Below are positions 49,440-64,000 of a stretch of 64,000 nt of DNA, one piece after another. The translations under genes and the position numbers were made by a program. Position 1 is the first letter of the stretch. Each line of letters starts with the position of its first letter. The stretch covers positions 16,231,915 to 16,295,914 of the forward strand of contig NC_092032.1 in assembly GCF_042242105.1 (NCBI RefSeq). Reading direction: 5' to 3'. The DNA comes from Pempheris klunzingeri. Lineage: Eukaryota; Chordata; Actinopteri; Acropomatiformes; Pempheridae. The notes below the pieces were generated by a model, which saw only the letters and a list, made by a program, of their open reading frames with translations, made no database searches and was not told the origin of the DNA.

Positions 49440-49787
49440 TCTGTTAAGTCTGTGTAAATGAAATATTGTGCTATTAGTAGAAATGTGATTCATTTTGCAC
49501 CTTTGGGCCAGTTTGAGTTTATGTTAAATGTCTTTTTCTCACAGTGTCTTACAATACTGCAGGACAATCCATTGTATTTTGTAATGAAAATGTTCTGGGT
49601 GTGAGGGTGAAGCTTTTTTATCAAGTGTAAAAGAGTGATGTTGAATGTAAGTGTCATGTACTGTAGAGTAAAATAACAGTGCTGCTATCTAATCACGTCC
49701 AACTGGACATCTCTGTCCTACGTCATTTGAAATGCTAAACTGTTAAAAAGTCTTTGGATTGTAAAATATGTTAATTACTGCCTGTGT
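49440..49787 (+). repeat. Inverted repeat, right arm (after the cd38 stop)
   Basis: Counterpart of 47,134-47,488. It starts 83 bases past the TGA and so probably makes up most of the 3' UTR. No AATAAA lies between the stop and 49,787. An ATTAAA at 50,076 is the nearest plausible poly(A) signal I noticed. Confidence 0.93.
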
Positions 49788-52776
49788 AAAATTAATATAT
49801 AACATATTTGATGAGGAAAAGAGCCCCAAAACAATATAACACAAAACTAGATGAAATTAAGTAGAGTTCACTAAACTATAACAGAGTCAGGGGATACTCA
49901 CTGCACGAATGCTGGTCATCATGTGACCGAAATTCCACTTTCGGGTCATGTGATGACGCCTGAGACGGCCGCATTCATTGAACAAAGATCTGATTTGTGG
50001 CTGAAACCTTCGAAACCAGTGGGAGAACCTTTGACCCTGGATAATTACATTTAATTTTTTTTTTTACTTCACTGAATTAAACATTAGATAATTATTGACT
50101 CAGTAATGCAAGTTATTATGTATCTGTGCAGCACTTTGTCTTTGTCTTGAGTTTATTTTAATTTCTTCCAGTGTTTGCGAATGAATTAAGTTGCAATCAA
50201 ATTTTTATAGACTCAATTAATATTTGACCTTTAATATCTAATGCGTCTTTTTGAGCCCACATTGATTTACATTCATCACACTAGCTTTTTTATTTTAAAA
50301 GGGACCTGGTTTTTAGTGCAGAGACGTTTTTCTCCTCCTGTCTGAAAGGATTTTGTCGTCCTATACTATCATCAGTCCTGATATAAACCCACGTTGAACT
50401 GATAATCTCTCTTCTTACTTTGTGGCAGACTTTGAAATGATTCACATAAGTTTTGAACTGTGATGTGAAGTTACTGTTTGCGTTCGATTTTGACTGACTG
50501 ACTTTGAAATGATCTTTTAATGGCATAATGGACTTGTTAAATAGGCGATCTGAGCAAAAATGAAAGCACGATTGGTTTGTCTGGTTTGATTTAAGAAAGA
50601 AAACAAGCAACTGAGAGAAAAGCAGTGACTTTTGTCAAACCACACATGAAGTGATTTGCTGATTATCTCAGTTGTGGCTAAAAAGGCTTATTTTTCAATA
50701 CTAAACACACCGTTTTTGCTTTCTCTTTTGATTCACATGAAACTGTTATCTGCTGTCTAAGGTTCAGCTTAGGTGTATGCAAATATGCAGAACCACTAAA
50801 CCACTGAATAGAATAGAAAGTGTTATTTAAAAAAATCACACCTGCTTATGGTTTTAGATTTGTAGGCGTAGGCCACAAAATGTCTTTTCTATCATGCGTG
50901 GGAACCGAGGGCGTGCGTGCGATGACACAGAGAGGAACTTAAAGAGCGTCCTCTACAATGAGATTGTTGGGGCAGGAAACAGGAGGCTCATCTTTCCTTT
51001 CTAGAGGCTTGCTGCTGTGTCACACGTACCGTAAACGGGCTCTGCCGGTGCTGGGAAGAGACGTCCGGGTTTCTCTCTGCACAGGTGTGACATGAAGAAG
51101 GCCCCTTCTGTAAAACCACTACATGGGGTACTATGACTGCACTGTAATGCCGGTAAACAGCGCTTGAGTTTCAGTCACTGCCGCTGACACTACACTGCAC
51201 TAATAATAATTATCTATATATGTCAATGCGGTTGCAGTGAAACTAGTCATTTTTTTTAACTTTTGAACTCACATATTGCCTGACTGAGGTTTAAAGTGAG
51301 AGAACCTTTAGCTTTTTAACATCTTTTAGAGGACTGTGAACATTTTAGGAATGATCTTAGGTATGGGACTCTCAGTCACGCACAAAAGTCCCAAACGTCT
51401 CTATTTGTAGCTTGAAACCAAATGACAAAGTCTGATTGTATGGGAGTCTATGGAATAAGCCAACTTCTGATTTGATTTGTTACCTCAGTAACCATTTTCC
51501 TGCTGAGTTCATGGTTTTGTAGCTAGCTGCTAGTTTCAAGTCTCCTTCAATACAACATGATGTTAATTTTGTACATTTTGCTCCCATTAGAGGAAAATAG
51601 TCCCATTTTACAGTGAAATAAAATAGAGTAGGACTACCTTGTGACTAACCAATCCCGTGTGGTCACTGTGGAGTGGATGTCACTCCGGCCATGTCCACTT
51701 TTTTTTTACACAGTCTACAGTTCCAGTGTTATTTTATCCCACAAATCTTCTCAGCAAGACAGCGAACAAGCATATTTCCCAAAGTTTCAGACTATTCCTT
51801 TAAGACGTTCCTCTACAGTAGGAGCCTTAAGGTGTACCTGAAGTTCCCTGAAATCACCTCAGAAGTTACACAGCACCTCACATGTTAACTCTAATGGACT
51901 TTAAATCATTAAAAACAGCAGTGACTTGCAACTCACTCATCTGCACCGTCATCTGCACTCAGCTGTCTTGGTTTGCTCTGACATACAGAATTCTGACTTT
52001 TAAAAGAAGTTCTTTTGGTGAAGTGGGATATCCCAGAATATGAATCCTCTGCACAAGGCGTGCTGAAATTAACAGGAGGAAGCTTCCACTTCCACAAAAG
52101 TCTCATTACTGTAACAATAAAAATGTGTTGCTTGGTGTGAAAAGTGTCTGAAGGGGTAATGAAGCAGCAGCTATGGCGGGAGGTCTGTCAGCTTTACATG
52201 TGAGAAAGAGAGAAATAGAAACTAATAGAAAGAGTAAATGTGCAGCCTTGTGTGGTGATGACTGGAGGAGGAGCTGCGGCGTGTTTTCCCCTCTCCTCCT
52301 TCCCTGAAGTGCGCTCTGAGTCAACGCCTTTGAGAACAGCCTGTGCGATGATTGAGTAATTTGATAAACCTGCGAGATGTGTGATTTTCCCACTACCACC
52401 ACAGTTCAGCGGACGGTTTCATCCTGATAAAACGTTTTCCGGTTTCTACATGTGCGCGGTTCACCCACCCAGGGAGATGTGTTCACACGCTGTCCGCTGT
52501 AAGAAATGACGACTTGTGGCCTGCAGCAGCAGACCAGATGTCTAATTTACTGGTATTTTATCTTTTAAGTCTGATTAACGTGAAATGATTTCAATTATAC
52601 TTCAGTGAAACAAAACTGTAAATCTTGATATTTCTTTATATAGTCCTTGTTTTGAAGCCTTTCAGAAACATACAGTAGAAAAAAATATAAATATTCTTTT
52701 GAATTATTGTCTAAAATATCGTCCTTAGTACTACTAATGGAAGAGTTAATAAAAAATAATAATAACAAATAAATAC

Positions 52777-52780
<4 letters not shown>

Positions 52781-52820
<40 letters not shown>
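52781..52820. repeat. (TA)n microsatellite
   Basis: Twenty uninterrupted AT units. Confidence 0.97.
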
Positions 52821-52822
<2 letters not shown>

Positions 52823-52933
52823 CCTTCATGCCTTTACTACATATTTATGAAATCAAATGATCAGATGAACATTTTTTTATCTATTCCATACAGTTGAAAA
52901 GCGAGTCTCTCTTTAAAACAATACAATCAAGTA

Positions 52934-52970
52934 AATGAATGAATGAATGAATAAATAAATAAATAAATAA
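52934..52970. repeat. (ATGA)n/(ATAA)n microsatellite
   Basis: About four ATGA units followed by five ATAA units. Confidence 0.93.
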
Positions 52971-53256
52971 GTATAAACTATAACTATAAACTTTAAGGAA
53001 CCAATCAGCCACATTGCAATGAAATAGAAATTAAAAACTAAAATGATACCTCTAAATAAACAGACAGTCTAAGAGCAGTAAAAGCTAAAGTCCCTGGCCG
53101 TGTGTCATTTCTTGCAGTGTGGAGGCACATTTTTCTCTTCGTCATCGATTCGTACCATAAACACATCGTTAATTACCGCTCGCGCTGCTCATCAATAACT
53201 TGTACTTTCCTTTCCTTCCTTAAACTCTGTGGGCGGCTCCGCCACCTGCCTGGAGA

Positions 53257-53323
53257 GGGAATCCCTGCAGCTGATTGGACACGGCTGGTTTTGCCACGTC
53301 ACGTGGGATCCTCACTATAAATA
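53257..53323 (+). promoter_or_regulatory. Promoter of the TNIP-like gene
   Basis: A compact promoter: an NF-kB-like site GGGAATCCC (53257-53265), an inverted CCAAT box (ATTGG, about 53,274), a CACGTG E-box (about 53,300) and a TATA box TATAAATA (53316-53323). The start codon is 64 bases past the TATA box, so the 5' UTR should be about 35-40 nt. The NF-kB site deviates by one base from the ten-base consensus. Confidence 0.65.
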
Positions 53324-53386
53324 CCACGCAGAGCAGCCTGAGCTTCAAAATCCCAGCTTTGCTACTGGACCCCAGAAAACAATAAT

Positions 53387-56300
53387 ATGGTGAGTTTGCT
53401 TTCTGAATGCTGTTAATTAATCATTGTTTTATATGAGTGTGTGCATGTTTATTAAGCTCCTGTAACTATCAAGCTAGAAACATGTTATTATGTTGAAAGA
53501 AATGAGCCAAAGAGCTTGTTTTTCATGTGCTTGGGATGATGAATGACACTGAATAGACCCACTTGAATACTCTCTTTATTCAGCTGAATCAGGTTTTACT
53601 CTCAGGTTCATCTACAGCAGCACACTCCTTCTTCTTCTGAGTCTGTTTGTTCTGAAGTGATGTGATACAAAGATATTTCAGAGCTCCACGTGCAGCCTGA
53701 GTTTGGGCGATAGCGTGGAGATGAGATAATTCACATCCTCTGCGAGGTGTGAATCAGCTGTCACGTTGTGAAATTTTCAGCAGCCGCTTTGCATCATCAG
53801 CAAATGTGCCATCACGCAGATTCAGGCGTGAAATAAATGATTAGCTGCAATTCATATATAATAATTAATCTATTTATATTTTTGCGTGTACTTTGCAGTG
53901 AAATATAGGCACCGAATCCTCACATGAGAAAAGTGTTTGCCATTGTTGCTTGATAAATACTTCATAGAAAATCTTAACCACACATTTGCAGTTGATTGAT
54001 TTTCCATCAAGCAACTAATTGATCTTTCAGGATAAGATCATGTGGCTGTGTAATCGTTTGGAGGGGAATTTTACACCTTTATTACACAGAATCAGAATCA
54101 GAATCAACTTTATTGACCAAGTTTGTAGAAGCAAACAAGGAATTTGACTCCGGTGCAACTTTCTCTCTCTTTATGTACAGTAAAAAGTAAGAAATAAACT
54201 AGAACAATAAGAATATGAACAATATAAGTACACATAAACAGCAGTATAAAAAAACACGCAAAGTACCAGAGAGCGAAGTACCGAGGCGACCGTCCGATCA
54301 TCCTGATACACAGAGTGTAACTGTGGATGTTACACACTGACCCCTGTAGACCAGCAGAGCCCACAGGATTACTCACTCTGTCATCTACATAGACTGATGT
54401 CAGAAGGGAGGATTATCTTTAATGTGCGTCCTCCCGTGTGTTTCAACAGTCCCGACATCAGGACACGAAGGACACGCCGCCTGTGGTGCGCAGACTGTAT
54501 CCATCACTGCCCAATGTCGACAGGTGAGGCGCATCACATCATTTTAAACAGATATTAATACGCCCCATGATCTGCTTGGGATCTGCTCTGTTATTAATTA
54601 AAGGCTCAATAATGTTCATTAAATGTTTTCAGGTATGAGGTCTGTGTGCCGAACTGCTCCTCTAGAGAAAAAGTCCCTCCAGCAGCAGTGTGTGATCCCG
54701 ACAGCCTACAGGTAATATTGACAGACGAAACCTTGGAAGATACGTCTGACTGTTATTCCCACACTGTCACCGTCTGATTCCCTGACCGCACGGAAACTTA
54801 CTGGAAACAGTCCAAAGCAAAACTTCCAAAAATGTGTAAAAGGAAGTTAGTGGATACAGTCGTGTTGCATAAGTGGCCGTGCAGTCACATTCTGATGAAC
54901 GGACTGTGTGCCACACTTCAATAGTTCCTGTTTTTTTTTTTTTATATTTGCTTCAGTCAGAAGTGTCGGCAGCCAGAGGTGACGCCAGAATGAAAGCACA
55001 GATACTGATCTTGGAGGAGCAAAGGCAAGAGGTGAGTACATTTCAGAACTGAGATTTATACTCATCCCCAAACACATGCACGTATCATTGCTAAGACGTT
55101 AAATGTTCTTTCTGATTCACTCAGCTTCTTTCTATTAATGAGAAATGGGCTAAAGAGTACCGAACGATGAGACAGTACTACAAAGAGAGGGTAAGAAAGG
55201 GACAGATCCGCGGTCCCGCTCTTTGTTTGTTCGATTGCTTTGCTCATACGTCATTTCGGTGCTTTCTGCTTTGCGTCATGTGTGCTTTCCTTTACCTCAG
55301 GTCCAAGATTTAAAAGCACTGCTGCATCATCATCACCTTGAAGAGGAGACAAGTGAAGAAACATTATCTGAGAAATTAAAATGCAAGAAAGTCACAGATA
55401 AAGAGAGCGCAGGGGTAAATGCAGCTGTCTCGTCACTTCCAGATACAATTTAGTCACTTTAAAGGGTTCGTTCTGTAAAATGTGTTAATAATAATTTGAT
55501 CTTCGTGGAAACATTTTCACACAGACTGGAGATGGTGACGCCAGCTCAGCGTTACTAAGAGCAGAGAAGGAGGCAAAAGAGCTTCGGGCGCAGAACAGCA
55601 CTCTGATCCAAAGAGAGCGGCGTCAGCACGACGAGATCAGACGACTGAACAAGGTGAGTCATGACACCGGCTCCTGTTGCCGATCGAGGGAACAAAAGAA
55701 ACGCACCTCGCTTCGACACAGTTCTGTGGAAGAGCCAAGGTGGTTTGAGTGTTCAACACAGGTATTATAGTTGTTTTTTCTATGTTGGTGCAGACTCTAG
55801 AGGAGGCACTTCAGAGCACTCAACCTCGTGACCTGAGCGGTGAAACTCCACAGGATGTCTGGAGGCATCAGGTAAGCTTTGCTCATCTTCACAGATGTAC
55901 ATTTTCAAAAGATAGAAATGATCGTGAATAAACGATTTTGAGAGTTAGGTCAGAAAGTTGGTGCCACTCTCGTGTCTGTGGGTTAAATATGAAGCTAAAA
56001 AACTGAAAAAAAATAAGTGTGTTTCCAAAGATGTCCAAAAAAGTTCCCTTTTGAATCCTCATATCATGTTTCCCTGTTGTTCATTTTTAGGCCGAAGTCT
56101 ACAAGGAGGACTTTTTGAAGGAGCGGAGGGACAGGGAGAAGCTTAAGGGGAAGTACTTGGAACTAGAGAAGAAGTTTAGAAAAGTTCACAGCGAGTTACG
56201 TGTCCTCAAACCTCAGGTACACCTCACCGTGTGAAGTTTGCTATATTTGCTTGTACCTGCCATGTTCACTACGGTTAAAACAGAATGAAAGCAGTAAGAC

Positions 56301-56462
56301 TTCAGCAGAGTGTTTCTGTTTCTCCAGGTGGTTCGAACACCGCAGTCCGTACTTGAATGCACTTGCACAAACGGAGCCAGATGTCCCGACTGGGAGGTCC
56401 GCCCGCTGAGGCAGCACCACGTCCAGCTGCAGAGACGTTGCACTCCCGATAACAAACCTTGA
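53387..56462 (+). CDS. TNIP/ABIN family protein, ABIN-3-like (292 aa)
   Basis: Cytosolic coiled-coil adaptor of the A20-binding inhibitor of NF-kB family. Its members bind polyubiquitin and dampen NF-kB and death signalling. Ten exons: 53387-53389 (coding part only the ATG), 54450-54523, 54633-54711, 54957-55031, 55125-55190, 55301-55414, 55525-55653, 55794-55871, 56091-56216, 56328-56462. All are in phase, 879 nt. The ubiquitin-binding (UBAN) helix spans about residues 206-230 (QAEVYKEDFLKERRDREKL). Residues 78-107 (LLSINEKWAKEYRTMRQYY...) match the N-terminal helix of ABIN-1 and ABIN-3, and EIRRLNKTLEEAL precedes the UBAN. The C-terminus has a CTC...C cluster like the CNCG of TNIP3. No C-terminal zinc finger as in TNIP2. 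The length fits TNIP3 (325 aa in human). TNIP3 is the best guess; another TNIP paralogue is possible. Confidence 0.87.
54088..54375 (-). mobile_element. Retroposon fragment in TNIP-like intron 1
   Basis: Begins AGAATCAGAATCAGAATCAA then CTTTATTGACCAAGTTTG and continues AAACAAGGAATTTGACTCCGG, the reverse complement of the 3' end of a LINE-type repeat widespread in fish. It lies antisense to the gene and ends about 75 bases before exon 2. Confidence 0.65.
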
Positions 56463-56472
56463 AATTCAGTGC

Positions 56473-60837
<4,365 letters not shown>

Positions 60838-61268
60838 AGTTGGCAGATAAAGACAAACCCAACTCACATTCACCAGTAACAGTACTTTCATACAGAAAGA
60901 GGAAATATGCAAACTGCAGCAAAATGAATTACTGGCAATTTCACAACTCTGTCCCAAACCTCAGAGTGTTAAGTGTGTATATACATACATATATATGTAT
61001 ATGTAGGTGTGTGTGTTCTCCACTGTGTCCGCTCACAAGCAGGTTGAATTCAGCCAATGGCCTCAAAGCAGGAAGCACCTTTACCACCCACGTGCACACT
61101 GCCCTTTGAACCAACACACGTCGGTCTTTAGGAAATCCATATATGGTATTCCTAGATATCCCTCAGTAACATTAATGACTCCCAAACATGTGCAGGCTTA
61201 AATCCTCTAAGACTCTAATGAGGGGGTGAGTAAAATATTCACAGCGGTGGAGGCAGATTTTGAAGAAA
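60838..61268. other. Spacer between the carboxylesterase 5' end and the fbxl7 3' end
   Basis: No exon. It contains a short TATATG/GTGTG low-complexity stretch at about 60,975-61,016. Any carboxylesterase promoter would lie here, but no TATA box was recognised. Confidence 0.4.
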
Positions 61269-61274
61269 TTTATT
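61269..61274 (-). terminator. Poly(A) signal of fbxl7
   Basis: AATAAA on the minus strand, about 695 bases past the TGA stop at 61,969-61,971, giving an AT-rich 3' UTR of roughly 0.7 kb. Confidence 0.55.
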
Positions 61275-61968
61275 GGCACAGCTATAGCAGCAATGTGTTC
61301 TTGTTTATTTTCAACAACGATCCTATAACAGTTTTTTTTCTATTTGGCAGTACAAAAAAAAAAAAAAACATCATCTCTAAATTGTAATTTACAGCAAATC
61401 AGTTGACGAATTGATGACACTTTGAGCTCAGTTGAAGTGATTGTCAGCATATTTGTATAAAGTGCATATGCACACAAGATAAAGGAAGTGAAACTGAGAA
61501 TAATTTTATTTCACCAGATCTGCTTTAGTTGCTGCTACATTCTTAGTGGTTTAGTCTGAAGATACTTGCGGTTTATAAATAGACGTAGTAATGTATGATA
61601 CTGATTATGCTTCAGGGCCTTAAGGTGGTGACCTTTAAAATAAAATATATTACAATGCTTTTAAATGGTAACACAACTGTACCCAGTGCTCAGTGTTGTA
61701 GCATGTTGTTACATTGTGATGTTGAAAAAAAGTAATATACTGAAATACTGCACTTCTCTGCCTTTTTACAGATAAATATGTTAAATACATTCTATGGAAG
61801 TGTTTTCAAATGACAGCATCCAAGTGGATTTAAAGAGACAAGTTCTGGCCAGTATTGCACACCAGTTTTCAACCAGTTCTGACACATCAGCTGCTGAACT
61901 CCGCCAACTCCATAGCAGGAATATTAGAACATCCACTTGTCAGAGGACCAGTCCAAGAACCCCCCGGC

Positions 61969-64000
61969 TCAGTAGAAAGCGGGGTTTGTGTGCTCGATGA
62001 CGCAGCGCCGGCAGTGGCGTCTAACGAACCGCAGAGCCTCTGGCGACACCTCGCAGTCCTGCACGTTGAGAAGCTGCAGCTCGCAGCAGTTGGCAGCCAG
62101 AGCTTTGAGTCCTCTGCCTGTAACGCTCTCGCAGGCTCTGAGACTCACTCGCCTCAGGCCTTGGCAGTACATCGCCAGCTGCTCCAGGCCACTGTCCGAC
62201 ACAAGCGGGCACTTACCCACATCCAGGGACTTGAGTTTGGGGCAGCTCCTGGCCAAGTGGCTAAGGCCGTGGTCTGTCAGCCCCTCGCAACCCCTCGCGT
62301 TCAAGTAGCGCAGTCTAGGGCAGTAGCGAGCCACGTAGCGCATGCCCACATCGGTTATGCGGGTGCAGTGGGCCACGCTCAGGTAGCGCAGGCAGCCCTC
62401 CAGGCGGGCGACTTCGCGCAGGCCGAAATCCCCGACCAAGCGGCAGTCACTAAGACTAAGCTCTCTTATCGAAGGGCAGTGGAGAGACAGGTGGCGCAAG
62501 GCTTCATCCGTCAGTCTGGTGCAGCGGCGCAAATACAGATGGGTCAGCCGGGGGCAGTGGGAGGCGATAGTTCTCAAGCCCTCGTCCTCAAGGGAAAAAC
62601 AATCGGTCATGTCCAGGTAGTGAATGGAGATCTGCTGGCCGTGCAGAGGGGACAGCTGGAGCGAGGCCTCCTGGGTAAGGCTGATGCATGTCACCTTGGA
62701 GCAGCCTGGAGGGAGAGGAAACAGAGGCTGTAAGCACAAAGACAAACTATTTCTCCACAGTAGATTGTTTTTATTTAAAGGATAAGTTTGCTCATTTTCA
62801 AGTCTGACTTGAAACAACAGGCTGGTGCATTTGTGAGCAACGAAACAGATTTTATTCCCTATGTGCTTCTAATTTAAGCGACTGGGGAAGAAAAAAAGTC
62901 CAAAGCAAAAATGCATTCCATGGTTTAGCTGAAGCTAAGCTGAGGCTTCAGCAGTCTGTGAGTCTTTTCCAAAGTATGAGTCTTTTTAGTACAGATTTCC
63001 CTCTTTGAATTAGTCACTCCACCACAAGAGAGGTAAAAAAAAAAGAGGAAAGCCTGATATTAGCTCCAGATAAAACCATTTTCCAATGAACAAGGAATTT
63101 GTATTAGAAGCACATGAGGAGGGGATCTCTTAGTGGCCAGTATGAACACGAAGAATCAAGAAAAGAAATACATTCAGTGCACACACAGGCCTGTGGGTAT
63201 TGTTGTAAGGCAGACTTGACTATTTCTGAGCTCAATTATAAAATGCCACTTGAGGGCGCCAGAGTGAAACCTGCTGTATTTGGACACACGCCTGCAACTA
63301 GAAGCATGAAAATGTTTTGAGTGCAAACAGCTCCATGAAAAGCAAAATTGTGGTCAATTTTCATGGAAAAATAAAATCAAAGGCTGATGTCCTTCCCTTG
63401 ATTCCATTATTTCGTGCCTTTTAAATAAAAGCCACAAGTTTTTTAAGGCTAACAAAGAGCTTACTTCCTGGTGCTAATGGTACAGACGTTGCTCTGCCAC
63501 CACAGTCCTGTCCAAGTCAATGTTATTTGTGTCACTTCCTTAATGAAAGCAGCAGACCGCTCTCCTTACTCACGTTGAGGTAAGTTCTGCTTTCAGCTAA
63601 AGAAAGCCTTTCTTCTCCCACATGGGAGCTTAAGGTTGGCAGAGCTTCTCCTGCTCCTCTAATGATTCTACCAGCTTTAACAGAAATGACTGAGGGGGAC
63701 TGAGAGGAGGAATTCTTTGAGGTAAAGCCACATGGCCTGCTGTCCACCACCAATCAGAGATGGTGAGATGGCTTTGATTTCAAGTGTATTTCCTTTTACC
63801 TGAGAGGTTCAGGTGCTCCAGGTTGGGGCAGCGGGACACCACTTCAAACACAGCCTCATTAGAGATGTTATAACAGCCAGCGACCTCCAGGCGACGCAGC
63901 TCCGGGCAGCACTGAGCCACCACGTGCAGCCCCCGGTCGGTGAGCCTTTTGCAGCCGTTCACCATCACCGTCTCCAAGGTCAGGCACACGTTCGGGGTGT
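61969..64000 (-). CDS. fbxl7: F-box/LRR-repeat protein 7, C-terminal exons (partial)
   Basis: Substrate-recognition subunit of an SCF (SKP1-CUL1-F-box) ubiquitin ligase. The window holds the last two coding exons: 64000-63800, open to the window edge, and 62705-61969. They are joined in phase across a GT-AG intron (SG|CSKVTC). The F-box and N-terminus lie beyond position 64,000. About 310 residues are visible, made of cysteine-type leucine-rich repeats of ~26 residues (LTHLYLRRC..LTDEAL, LRYLNARGCEGLTDHGL, LKSLDVGKCPLVSDSGLEQL). They end in LNVQDCEVSPEALRFVRRHC and then CVIEHTNPAFY. This C-terminus is nearly identical to human FBXL7 apart from a final Tyr for Phe. FBXL5 was considered because it neighbours CD38 in mammals, but repeat order and C-terminus are those of FBXL7. 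Confidence 0.97.

Larger units (their letters stand above)
49788..53256. other. Intergenic stretch before the TNIP-like gene
   Basis: No supported exon. AT-rich, with a (TA)20 microsatellite at 52,781-52,820 and ATGA/ATAA tetranucleotides at 52,934-52,970. A GC-richer patch lies at about 50,890-51,130. Confidence 0.45.

Noticed and set aside
61855-62733. 292-codon open frame on the plus strand
   Set aside because: It is the antisense shadow of the long fbxl7 exon, whose minus-strand frame matches FBXL7 almost residue for residue.
61969-64000. Assignment to FBXL5, the usual CD38 neighbour in mammals
   Set aside because: The C-terminal sequence, the LRR order and the exon junction before CSKVTC are those of FBXL7.

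Overview
The window is nuclear DNA from a vertebrate, almost certainly a percomorph (spiny-rayed) teleost fish. Genes are split into short exons with GT-AG introns, and the proteins are vertebrate families. The spacers carry several dispersed repeats that I know from spiny-rayed fish: CTTAAGTA-type, ATTAATCGATTA-type, AACGTTC-type, and a GGCAGCATGGTGG...ATGGATGG element. There is no prokaryotic or viral gene organisation.

Layout. Positions 1-18,200 are gene-free, with old transposon pieces and a few unique, possibly regulatory stretches. Positions 18,300-31,400 (minus strand) hold two complete inositol monophosphatase genes in tandem (impa1 type, 283 and 278 aa). Each has 8 coding exons with the same phases, and all metal and catalytic residues are present. 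Upstream of the first copy is a sequence fitting the fish osmotic enhancer OSRE1. At 31,976 a small unrecognised gene candidate starts on the plus strand, back-to-back with the second impa1 copy. Positions 37,305-49,356 (plus) hold two complete ADP-ribosyl cyclase genes (CD38/BST1 family, 289 and 272 aa), again tandem and 8 exons each. The second has a ~350-bp inverted repeat: one arm in intron 4, the other just after the stop codon. Positions 53,387-56,462 (plus) hold a 10-exon ABIN-3 (TNIP3)-like gene with a TATA promoter. It ends 10 bp from the tail of a minus-strand carboxylesterase locus (56,473-60,837), which is broken in several places and reads as a pseudogene. Positions 61,969-64,000 (minus) hold the last two exons of fbxl7, which continues beyond the window.

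How the genes relate. The impa1 pair makes free myo-inositol, a phosphoinositide precursor and an osmolyte in fish. The CD38-type pair makes cyclic ADP-ribose and ADP-ribose. The TNIP-like protein would bind ubiquitin and restrain NF-kB signalling. Fbxl7 is an SCF ubiquitin-ligase substrate receptor. These are neighbours, not an operon. The features most worth a second look are the OSRE1 match, the inverted repeat around the cd38-like 3' end, the decayed carboxylesterase tail-to-tail with the TNIP gene, and the unrecognised divergent gene candidate.

Limits. All exon models come from reading splice sites and protein similarity by eye. No search or transcript data were available, and repeat family names are from memory.
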